NCBI GenBank assembly: GCA_902533075.1
Contig: CACAKN010000001.1
Coordinates: forward strand, 62,001 to 126,000
Origin: an uncultured Pelagibacteraceae bacterium
GTDB taxonomy: Bacteria; Pseudomonadota; Alphaproteobacteria; Pelagibacterales; Pelagibacteraceae
Reading direction: 5' to 3'
DNA: 64,000 bases
Part shown: in pieces, positions 36,505 to 44,348 of the stretch
Layout of the letters: each line of letters starts with the position of its first letter
How positions within the stretch are numbered: the first letter of the stretch is position 1
Position numbers and translations under genes: made by a program
Notes under the pieces: model-generated
Seen by the model: the letters and a program-made list of their open reading frames with translations, nothing else
Databases searched by the model: none
What the model was told of the DNA's origin: nothing

Positions 36505-37587
36505 ATGGTTAAGTTATTAAAAAAGAAAACATTAAAACAAAAGACTGAAGATAGACAAAAGGATTTAGAGAGAAGACTAGATATATTTCTTGGTAGACCT
36601 ACAGTTAAAATAGATAGCAGTGTAAAGCTAGAGTACCATACGAAACCATTGTCACTTAAAGAGACACACTGGATTGCTACCACTCAAAAGAGAGACAAGA
36701 TGTTTTACTTTGAAGGTAAACTATTGTCTGCAGAAAATGAACAAAGAGTTATCAATTACAAGAAGTCAAACAAGATATACAAGGCGTGGCTAAAGAAACA
36801 ACAAGACGCACTGGATAAATTAAAGAACGCAATCAAACCAAGAGCAATGTTTGAAATGGAACAAGCATACCAGAAACTTGGAGAGCAAATAAGACAACAG
36901 GGTAATCCATTTAATCTGTCAGGTCAGATGATACAGATGGGTAAAGTAAGTGATGAATTATATCCAATGGGTTTGCTTTCTCCGACACCAAGTAAGACTA
37001 AAGTAAAGCAACAGATAAATAGACTGAAGGCGCATTTACAAGGAGAAGATATATCAGTAGCTAATCACGGACTGAATAGTTTCTGCGACAGACACAAGAT
37101 TAAAGACCCAGTAGATATGGTGGTAAAGATGGCTAAGATGAAGAAGGAAGGAAAGCTATATGAAGACTACTTTACTATATCTTATCAGGACGCAGTAGCT
37201 ATAGCAGAAAGCGTTGGTATGCTTCATCAAGAATTACTGGAAAGTGTGATAGATTATATAGCCAAGAGAGCCAAGCATTATAAGACTAATAATAATATAA
37301 TGGCAGGAATTGCAGGTGAAACACTTGTAAACTTATGGCTTAAAGCAGTCGAAGATAAGAAGCCAATGAAACTACCAATGACAATGTTCTTTAATTCTAA
37401 AGCAAGAAAGCAATGGAGTAAACAATATAACTACGATTGGAAGGACTATAAAAGATTTCACGAGCAATTTAAGAAATGGATAAAAATATTTACTGCTAGA
37501 GCAAGAAAGAAAAGTGAAAATGTAGAAGGTGAGTTTGAAACTTATTTAGAATTTTTATCTCAAACAAATTCCAAAGGTTTAATTTAA
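36505..37587 (+). CDS. hypothetical phage protein (360 aa)
   Basis: Long ORF, no family recognised. Confidence 0.7.
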   Translation: MVKLLKKKTLKQKTEDRQKDLERRLDIFLGRPTVKIDSSVKLEYHTKPLSLKETHWIATTQKRDKMFYFEGKLLSAENEQRVINYKKSNKIYKAWLKKQQDALDKLKNAIKPRAMFEMEQAYQKLGEQIRQQGNPFNLSGQMIQMGKVSDELYPMGLLSPTPSKTKVKQQINRLKAHLQGEDISVANHGLNSFCDRHKIKDPVDMVVKMAKMKKEGKLYEDYFTISYQDAVAIAESVGMLHQELLESVIDYIAKRAKHYKTNNNIMAGIAGETLVNLWLKAVEDKKPMKLPMTMFFNSKARKQWSKQYNYDWKDYKRFHEQFKKWIKIFTARARKKSENVEGEFETYLEFLSQTNSKGLI

Positions 37588-37604
37588 GTTTCACGTAGAA
37601 CAAA

Positions 37605-37653
37605 ATCCGAAGTCAGTTCGGATAAAAAACAACAATCCGATTTGTGTTCGGAT
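37605..37653. promoter_or_regulatory. tandem 19-bp dyads (putative operators)
   Basis: ATCCGAAGTCAGTTCGGAT (37605-37623) and ATCCGATTTGTGTTCGGAT (37635-37653), centres 30 bp apart. Confidence 0.6.
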
Positions 37654-37832
37654 AATGTTTTATAGGTGTTCTATTGAATAATAAAAATTTTATGATTAGT
37701 TCAACTGCAGGAATAAGTTCCACTTATTTCGTTGCAATGACGAACTAAGACTTGTTTACAAGTGAGAACCTTTACTTCTTTCTATTCTTTGGAACTATTC
37801 CTTAACCAGAAAGATTAACTGTTAGGAGTGCG

Positions 37833-38081
37833 ATGAAAGCACAAAAAGAAAAGACGGAAACTTTAAAAATTCCTCAGGACTTATGGCAACGTATGTTTGA
37901 TATAAGTATGGAGATTAGTCCTGATAAGAAAAACTTAATCAAGCCATTACCTATACTTGCAATTGCTATAAACCACCTACACGAAACGGCTCATACGAGA
38001 GGTGTTGCTTTTGTTAATCAAAAAGAATTTGATGAAATAAAAGCTGAAGCAAAAGAGAGTGCTAGTAAGCACCTCAACTAA
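37833..38081 (+). CDS. hypothetical small phage protein
   Basis: ORF with AGGAG RBS downstream of dyad-rich region. Confidence 0.6.
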   Translation: MKAQKEKTETLKIPQDLWQRMFDISMEISPDKKNLIKPLPILAIAINHLHETAHTRGVAFVNQKEFDEIKAEAKESASKHLN

Positions 38082-38089
38082 GGATAGGA

Positions 38090-38260
38090 ATGATTATACA
38101 AGTAGTCAAAGAACTACCTGAGTTCGGTCATATGCTCGACACACAAGGTAAGGATAAGTTAGCGAAAGCATTATCTCAAACTGTAAGTGAGTTGAGCAAG
38201 AGACCTAAGATAGAACACAAGGTAGTCTTGTATCAAACACCAGAAGACGATTTAGAATAA
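38090..38260 (+). CDS. small phage protein (56 aa)
   Basis: MIIQVVKELPEFGHMLDTQGKDKLAKALSQTVSELSKRPKIEHKVVLYQTPEDDLE; not in track. Confidence 0.55.
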   Translation: MIIQVVKELPEFGHMLDTQGKDKLAKALSQTVSELSKRPKIEHKVVLYQTPEDDLE

Positions 38261-38369
38261 TCGCTTTTTGGTTGTGACGAACAATAGGTAGAAAGCCGAG
38301 ATTTCTTTTTATCTATTTTTACGCAGTTTATATTGAGTCTAAATTGCAATTAATCCACAAGTTGAAAGT

Positions 38370-38383
38370 TTGCACTTGTGAAA
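38370..38383. promoter_or_regulatory. dyad-like TTGCACTTGTGAAA
   Basis: Same motif as 6171-6184; CACAAGT (38356-38362) pairs with ACTTGTG (38374-38380). Confidence 0.5.
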
Positions 38384-38414
38384 AGCAAACGAATAACATA
38401 ATAATAGGAGAAGT

Positions 38415-38885
38415 ATGGTTATAAATAAAAAAAGTAAACTTTCGACTAGGTGCGTTATGAATGTAAGTAGCGTAGTCTGCAAAGTGTGGAAGGTCGTAAG
38501 ATGTAAGTTGTGGAGAGATATAGATGATTTTGATTATTATATTTCAGACTTACGTTCCCAATATCCTAACTCTTTAGTTTATACTGAAGCAGTTAGAGAC
38601 CTACCTTACTACTGCAAAACCGTAGAAGTTGATGATGAGTATGAAAGGACTTCATCAATTAAAATAGGTGACGCAGTTATCCAATACACTTTCAATAAAC
38701 TAAGACGACAAGGTCTAATAGAAGACAGTGAAGTAATTCCATTGTTTGAACATTACGACCCATATAAGTCTACGATTGAAAATGTGATAGCGCAGACAAA
38801 ACTCTCTCATAACCGACCTGATAAGTTGAAGGTTATAAAGTTAAATCGAAAGGAGAATAATGTCTTACAGTTGCACAACAAGTAA
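38415..38885 (+). CDS. hypothetical phage protein upstream of regulator
   Basis: ORF with AGGAG RBS. Confidence 0.55.
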   Translation: MVINKKSKLSTRCVMNVSSVVCKVWKVVRCKLWRDIDDFDYYISDLRSQYPNSLVYTEAVRDLPYYCKTVEVDDEYERTSSIKIGDAVIQYTFNKLRRQGLIEDSEVIPLFEHYDPYKSTIENVIAQTKLSHNRPDKLKVIKLNRKENNVLQLHNK

Positions 38886-39288
38886 TATTCACTTTGATAA
38901 AGTGTTTATGCAAGAAGTAGCAAAGTCTAAGGCGAAGACTTTTGGTAATGGTATTCCATTACAATTGGTCTTAACATTTAAGACACTCTCTTGTTTACCT
39001 GATGGTCAAGAATTAAACACTCAGGTTATAAGAGAATGGTATCACAAGTTTTTTGGAGTTGTGATTTCCTTGTCTTCAATATCTCGAAATGTAAGTGATT
39101 TACATACTCTAGGTTTCGTTGAAAGAGTAGTAAATCCATTCGAGAATAGAAGATTAAGTTGGATTAAATTAACACCAACAGGAAGAAGACTTCAAAAACT
39201 CTTTATTGGAACTACGTCAGATTGGAAAGATGTGCCGAAGTTGAAGATAGAGAACCAAGTAAAAACTGCAAGGAGTATAAAAATATGA
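38860..39288 (+). CDS. winged-helix (MarR-like) transcriptional regulator
   Basis: ISLSSISRNVSDLHTLGFVERVVNPFENRRLSWIKLTPTGRRLQKLF. Confidence 0.7.
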   Translation: MSYSCTTSNIHFDKVFMQEVAKSKAKTFGNGIPLQLVLTFKTLSCLPDGQELNTQVIREWYHKFFGVVISLSSISRNVSDLHTLGFVERVVNPFENRRLSWIKLTPTGRRLQKLFIGTTSDWKDVPKLKIENQVKTARSIKI

Positions 39289-40562
39289 GACAAGCAGTAA
39301 AAGCAAAAATCCTTGAAGCATTACCGAAAGGTATAACTTTAAGGCGTGATAATTCTTTATGGGTATCTAAGTATAAAGAGTACCACGTAAACGGTGAGAA
39401 GAAGTCGAAGCGTATGACTGAAACCGTAAAGTTAGATATTGATAATACAATGTCTGACGCTAAACAGTTGGAGAAGTTTGAGGAAGCACTTGGTAAAGCA
39501 ATCAAGGTGAAGTCTCAAATGAAAGACCGTTTAGCAAACAGAAGTTTCCTTCTGACTGATAATGTAAAGATTAAGGGTGAAGCATATATCAATAATCTTT
39601 ATCAAGACCTAGTTAGATTGGATACTTGGAAAGGAAAGCACGGTGAAACTGTTGCTAGTTATGCTAAAGATATATTGGCTTTCTTTAAGGACAGGGAAAA
39701 CTTAAATCCTAAACTTAAAGATTTTCACGATGTATTTACTTTAGCTGACTTCAAGAAATGGGCGATTGTTCATTCAGCACAAAAGAGAATGAATAATTAT
39801 AATTCTTGTAGCACTAATACCGTGAACAAACGATTAGGTTTGTTAAGGCAACTAACTCAATTTGCAATTAAACAAAGACTGTTTAGTCTTGATGATTGTA
39901 TTGACCCAAGTGCAAAAAACTATGGGATACAAGATGAGAGACGTGCTGAGAGTAAACCTAAACCTGCCTTATCAATTGCAGAAGAACAAACATTATTAAA
40001 AACCATTCAGAAGTACGAAGATGGTTATTTTTATGATGTGATAGTTTTTGCACTAGATACAGGTGTACGTCACGATGGAGAACTAAATAGAATAACACCA
40101 GAACAAATTGATTTTGGTAAAAAACATTTAGTCTTCAAAAGACCTAAAACTGGTAAATGGTCTACTATACCTTTGACTGAAAGATGTATGGAGATATTAA
40201 AAAGAAGACGTGAAGTTGCTATGAAGAATGTAGGCAACCGTTTCTTTCCTATATCTAAATCTTCTTTAAGACATAACTGGTATAAGTATATCAAAGTATC
40301 AGGATTAAATAATGAGTATACACCTTACTCAACAAGACACACTTTTATTACTAGGTTAGTAGAAGCTGATGTAAGTCCAAAAGCAGTTCAGCATTTAGCA
40401 GGACATAAGTCTATTGAGACTACACTTCAGTACTACACGCATAGTACAAATGAGGTGCTTGAAACTGCTATAACTAAATTAGAGGAATACAAGAAAGTTA
40501 AAGCTAAAAAAGCTGAAGTATCACCTTTGATTGGTCACAATAGTAGAAAGGTGTTGAAGTAA
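39285..40562 (+). CDS. int: tyrosine recombinase / integrase
   Basis: DTGVRHDGELNRI, TPYSTRHTFITRLVEADVSPKAVQHLAGHKSIETTLQYYTH; ATG 39285. Confidence 0.95.
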   Translation: MRQAVKAKILEALPKGITLRRDNSLWVSKYKEYHVNGEKKSKRMTETVKLDIDNTMSDAKQLEKFEEALGKAIKVKSQMKDRLANRSFLLTDNVKIKGEAYINNLYQDLVRLDTWKGKHGETVASYAKDILAFFKDRENLNPKLKDFHDVFTLADFKKWAIVHSAQKRMNNYNSCSTNTVNKRLGLLRQLTQFAIKQRLFSLDDCIDPSAKNYGIQDERRAESKPKPALSIAEEQTLLKTIQKYEDGYFYDVIVFALDTGVRHDGELNRITPEQIDFGKKHLVFKRPKTGKWSTIPLTERCMEILKRRREVAMKNVGNRFFPISKSSLRHNWYKYIKVSGLNNEYTPYSTRHTFITRLVEADVSPKAVQHLAGHKSIETTLQYYTHSTNEVLETAITKLEEYKKVKAKKAEVSPLIGHNSRKVLK

Positions 40563-40598
40563 AGAGAATGATGAGTATAACTTCCATGTCAATGTTCT

Positions 40599-40682
40599 GG
40601 GCGAGTGGTGGAACGGTAGACACGCCAGTCTTAGGAACTGGTCTCGAAAGAGGTGGAAGTTCGAGTCTTCTCTCGCCTACCA
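40599..40682 (+). tRNA. phage-encoded tRNA-Leu(TAG)
   Basis: 84-nt tRNA, acceptor GGGCGAG/CTCGCCT, anticodon stem-loop CCAGT-CTTAGGA-ACTGG, CCA encoded. Confidence 0.92.
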
Positions 40683-40694
40683 TTGGTCAAAGAA

Positions 40695-40736
40695 TGGATA
40701 CAATGATGGATACAAAACTGTATTCATTGATACAAT
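40695..40736 (+). other. putative integrase arm-type sites (TGGATACAAT, TGGATACAAA, TTGATACAAT)
   Basis: 40695-40704, 40707-40716, 40727-40736; inverse complement of 3468-3498 sites. Confidence 0.6.
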
Positions 40737-40784
40737 GGGTGAAGAAAGGAGTGTTGGTAGTTAAAGATTTTGTAAGATACGTTA

Positions 40785-40793
40785 GTCTTAGGA
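40785..40793 (+). other. attR core (GTCTTAGGA)
   Basis: Identical to 3362-3370. Confidence 0.85.
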
Positions 40794-40839
40794 ACCAATA
40801 TGGCAACATGTGAAGGTTCGAGTCCTTTTCGCCCTACCA
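40794..40839 (+). pseudogene. 3' half of host tRNA-Leu(TAG)
   Basis: ACCAATATGGCAACATGTGAAGGTTCGAGTCCTTTTCGCCCTACCA. Confidence 0.92.
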
Positions 40840-40852
40840 TTTAAAAAAATTT

Positions 40853-42286
40853 ATGAAAGTTACGGTAGAAAACAAAAAAGGTTTAAATAAAGATCTTAAG
40901 ATATTCATAGATAAAAAAACTATGAACTCTTATTTAGATGAAAAATACGAGGAAATTAAAGGTACGGTAAACTTAAAAGGTTTTAGACCAGGAAAAGTTC
41001 CTAGGGAAATATTAAAAAGACAATTTGGGCAAGCAGTATTTAACGAAGTGCTGGATAAAGTTTTAAAAGATACAACTGCAAAAGCTTTAGAAGAAAATAA
41101 AATTAAGCCAGCAGGTCAACCAAAGTTAGATCTTAAAACTTATGGTGAAAATAAAGATTTAGAGTACATAATTTCAGTTACTGAATTACCTAAAGTAGAA
41201 ATTAAATCACTTGAAAATATAAAATTTGATGAATATTTAGTTAAGATAGATGAAAAAGAAACTGAAAAAAGAATTAATGAAATTGCAAAGAATCAACCAA
41301 GTTTTAAAGAGGCACCAGATGATAGCAAAGCAAAAAACGGAGATCTTGTAGTTTTTGATTATACAGCGACAGTAGATGAAAAAAATTTTAAAGGTAGTGA
41401 AGGAAAAAATACTCAATTAACTTTAGGAAAAGATTTATTTTTAAAAGGTTTTGACAAACAATTAATTGATGTAAAAAAAGGTGAGGAAAGAACAGTAGAA
41501 GCGACTTTACCTGATAATTTTCCTGAAAAAGATTTTATAAATAAAAAAGCTAAATTCAAATGTAAAATTATATCAGTTAAAAATCCTGAAACAGTTAAAG
41601 TTAACGATGAATTTGCAAAAAATTTAGGAGCCAAAGATTTAAATAACCTGAAAATTTTAATATCTAAACAAATAAACGATGAGTATAAAAATTCATTAGA
41701 TAGACTTTCTAAAAATCAAATTTTAAAGGAACTTGAAAAAATTAAAATAAATGAAATTCCTGAAAATCTAATTGAAGAAGAAGTGAAAATACTTTCACAA
41801 GGCATGTCTGAAGAAGATGCAAAAAAAAGCCGAAAAAATTTTGAGGAAGTAGCAAAAAAAAGAATAAAAGTAGGTTTAATATTAAATGAATTTGGTGAAC
41901 AAAATAAAATTAAAGTCACAGAACAAGAACTTCAAGCTGAGGTTCAAAAACAATTAAGAATGATGCCAGGACAAGAAAAAATGGTTATGGACTTTTACCA
42001 AAAAAATCAATCTGCGTTAGCTAGTTTAAGAGGAACTGTTTATGAAGAAAAAATTATGAATTTAATAAAGGAAAAAGGTAAATCAAATAAAAAAGAAATA
42101 TCAAAAGAAGAAGCTGAAAAAATATTAAAACAATCACAAAAACAAGAGCTTGATCAAGAACTTAAAGATCAAAGGAAATCTGAAAAAAAGGTTGAAGTAA
42201 AAAAATCTTCAGAGAACAAAACTAAGACAAAACCGACAAAAACTAAATCAGCCGACAAAAAATCAAAAAAAGTTAGCAAAAAGTAA
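40853..42286 (+). CDS. tig: trigger factor
   Basis: [29 protein letters not shown]-like domain. Confidence 0.96.
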   Translation: MKVTVENKKGLNKDLKIFIDKKTMNSYLDEKYEEIKGTVNLKGFRPGKVPREILKRQFGQAVFNEVLDKVLKDTTAKALEENKIKPAGQPKLDLKTYGENKDLEYIISVTELPKVEIKSLENIKFDEYLVKIDEKETEKRINEIAKNQPSFKEAPDDSKAKNGDLVVFDYTATVDEKNFKGSEGKNTQLTLGKDLFLKGFDKQLIDVKKGEERTVEATLPDNFPEKDFINKKAKFKCKIISVKNPETVKVNDEFAKNLGAKDLNNLKILISKQINDEYKNSLDRLSKNQILKELEKIKINEIPENLIEEEVKILSQGMSEEDAKKSRKNFEEVAKKRIKVGLILNEFGEQNKIKVTEQELQAEVQKQLRMMPGQEKMVMDFYQKNQSALASLRGTVYEEKIMNLIKEKGKSNKKEISKEEAEKILKQSQKQELDQELKDQRKSEKKVEVKKSSENKTKTKPTKTKSADKKSKKVSKK

Positions 42287-42318
42287 TCCCAAGTTGTATA
42301 AATAAAACGAATCAACTT

Positions 42319-42930
42319 ATGACAAATAAAATTTCTGAACATATGAGTAACCTGGTTCCAATGGTAGTTGAGCAATCAAGTAAAGGTGAACGTGCTTATG
42401 ATATTTACTCAAGATTATTAAAGGAAAGAATTATTTTTTTAACTGGTCAGATAAACGATAATGTTGCATCATTAGTAACTGCACAACTTTTATTTTTAGA
42501 AGCTGAGGATCCTAAAAAAGAAATTTATCTATATATTAATAGTCCTGGTGGTTTAGTTACAGCAGGTTTAGGAATTTACGATACTATTCAGTATGTTAAA
42601 CCTGATATTTCTACTTTATGTATTGGACAAGCGGCTTCGATGGGATCTTTTTTACTTGCTGCAGGTACTAAAGGCAAAAGATTTTCATTACCAAATTCTA
42701 GAATTATGGTTCATCAACCTTCTGCAGGGTTTCAGGGTCAAGCAACTGATATTGAAATTCATGCAAATGAGGTTTTATCTTTGAAAGAGAGATTAAATGA
42801 AATCTATTCTAAACACACAGGTAAAACTGTTGATGAAATCAAATCAGCATTAGAGAGAGATAATTTTATGACTGCAGAAACAGCAAAGTCATTTGGTTTA
42901 ATAGACGAAGTAGTAGAAAAAAGATCTTAA
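42319..42930 (+). CDS. clpP: ATP-dependent Clp protease proteolytic subunit
   Basis: [42 protein letters not shown]. Confidence 0.98.
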   Translation: MTNKISEHMSNLVPMVVEQSSKGERAYDIYSRLLKERIIFLTGQINDNVASLVTAQLLFLEAEDPKKEIYLYINSPGGLVTAGLGIYDTIQYVKPDISTLCIGQAASMGSFLLAAGTKGKRFSLPNSRIMVHQPSAGFQGQATDIEIHANEVLSLKERLNEIYSKHTGKTVDEIKSALERDNFMTAETAKSFGLIDEVVEKRS

Positions 42931-43019
42931 AACACAATATATTGAAACGAGTATATTCGAAACTTGATTAGTAGGAGTTATCTATATTAAAGTATTAAAA
43001 TTGATTCGTTATAAAACTT

Positions 43020-44288
43020 ATGAATACAAATAATAAAAATATTCTTTACTGTTCTTTCTGTGGAAAAAGTCAACATGAAGTTAGAAAACTTATAGCTGGT
43101 CCGACAGTGTTTATATGTGATGAGTGTGTAGAACTTTGTATGGATATTATTAAAGAAGAGAGTAAAGATACATTTGTAAAACATCAAGATGGTCTACCCT
43201 CACCAAAAGAAATTTGTTCAGTTTTAGACGATTATGTAATTGGACAAACCCATGCAAAAAAAGTTTTATCTGTTGCGGTTCATAATCATTATAAAAGATT
43301 AAATTACGAAAATAAAACTAGTAAGAATGTTGAACTTGCAAAATCAAACATTTTATTAGTAGGTCCTACAGGTTGTGGTAAAACTTTGTTGGCACAAACT
43401 TTAGCTAGAATTTTGGATGTACCATTTACTATGGCTGATGCTACCACTTTAACTGAAGCTGGCTATGTTGGGGAAGATGTTGAAAATATTATTTTAAAAT
43501 TATTACAATCAGCAGACTACAATGTAGAAAAAGCTCAAAGGGGAATAGTTTATATTGACGAAGTTGATAAGATTAGTAGAAAATCAGAAAATCCATCAAT
43601 TACGCGAGACGTTTCTGGAGAGGGAGTTCAGCAAGCATTGTTAAAAATTATGGAAGGTACAATAGCTAGCGTTCCGCCCCAAGGTGGAAGAAAACATCCT
43701 CAACAAGAATTTTTACAAGTAGATACAACAAATATACTATTTATTTGTGGAGGCGCTTTTGCTGGACTTGATAAAATTATTTCTCAAAGAGACAAGGGAA
43801 CATCAATTGGTTTTGGAGCCGATGTAAAAAATACACAAGATAAAAAAACTGGTGAATGGATGAAAGGCTTGGAACCTGAAGATTTATTGAAATATGGATT
43901 AATTCCAGAATTCATTGGGAGATTGCCAATCATTGCTACATTAGAAGATTTAGATGAAAAATCTTTAATAAAGATTCTTCAAGAACCAAAAAATTCACTT
44001 ACAAAACAATACCAAGAATTATTTAAGTTAGATGGTGCTAAACTTACATTTAAAGAACAAGCTTTGAAGGAAATTGCCTTAAAAGCTATACAGAAAAAAA
44101 CTGGTGCAAGGGGTTTGAGATCAATATTAGAAAATATATTACTTAAAACAATGTATGATCTTCCCAGCAAAGAAAATATTGAAGAAGTAATAGTGGATGC
44201 GTCATCTGTAAAAGGACAGTCACAACCTATCATAGTTCATTCAAAAACTGATAGTAAAGCTAAATCAAACAAGACATCAGCGGCTTAA
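43020..44288 (+). CDS. clpX: Clp protease ATP-binding subunit ClpX
   Basis: Zn finger [24 protein letters not shown]. Confidence 0.98.
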   Translation: MNTNNKNILYCSFCGKSQHEVRKLIAGPTVFICDECVELCMDIIKEESKDTFVKHQDGLPSPKEICSVLDDYVIGQTHAKKVLSVAVHNHYKRLNYENKTSKNVELAKSNILLVGPTGCGKTLLAQTLARILDVPFTMADATTLTEAGYVGEDVENIILKLLQSADYNVEKAQRGIVYIDEVDKISRKSENPSITRDVSGEGVQQALLKIMEGTIASVPPQGGRKHPQQEFLQVDTTNILFICGGAFAGLDKIISQRDKGTSIGFGADVKNTQDKKTGEWMKGLEPEDLLKYGLIPEFIGRLPIIATLEDLDEKSLIKILQEPKNSLTKQYQELFKLDGAKLTFKEQALKEIALKAIQKKTGARGLRSILENILLKTMYDLPSKENIEEVIVDASSVKGQSQPIIVHSKTDSKAKSNKTSAA

Positions 44289-44348
44289 TAACCTTAATAA
44301 TTTGCAAAAAGGTATTGCATTATTGAATATAATATCCATATTTAAAGC

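Larger units (their letters stand above)
3371..40793. mobile_element. T7-like pelagiphage-type temperate podovirus prophage integrated in tRNA-Leu
   Basis: Tyrosine integrase, split tRNA-Leu at both ends, complete T7-like replication, structural and packaging modules. Confidence 0.96.

Noticed and set aside
37605-37623. Intrinsic terminator for the 36505-37587 gene
   Set aside because: Hairpin is followed by an A-rich, not T-rich, tract on the + strand and is repeated with a different loop 30 bp later, which fits operators better.
40599-40682. Phage tRNA-Leu as a duplicated att copy of the host tRNA
   Set aside because: Sequence differs across all arms from the reconstructed host tRNA; only the anticodon-loop neighbourhood (GTCTTAGGA) is shared.
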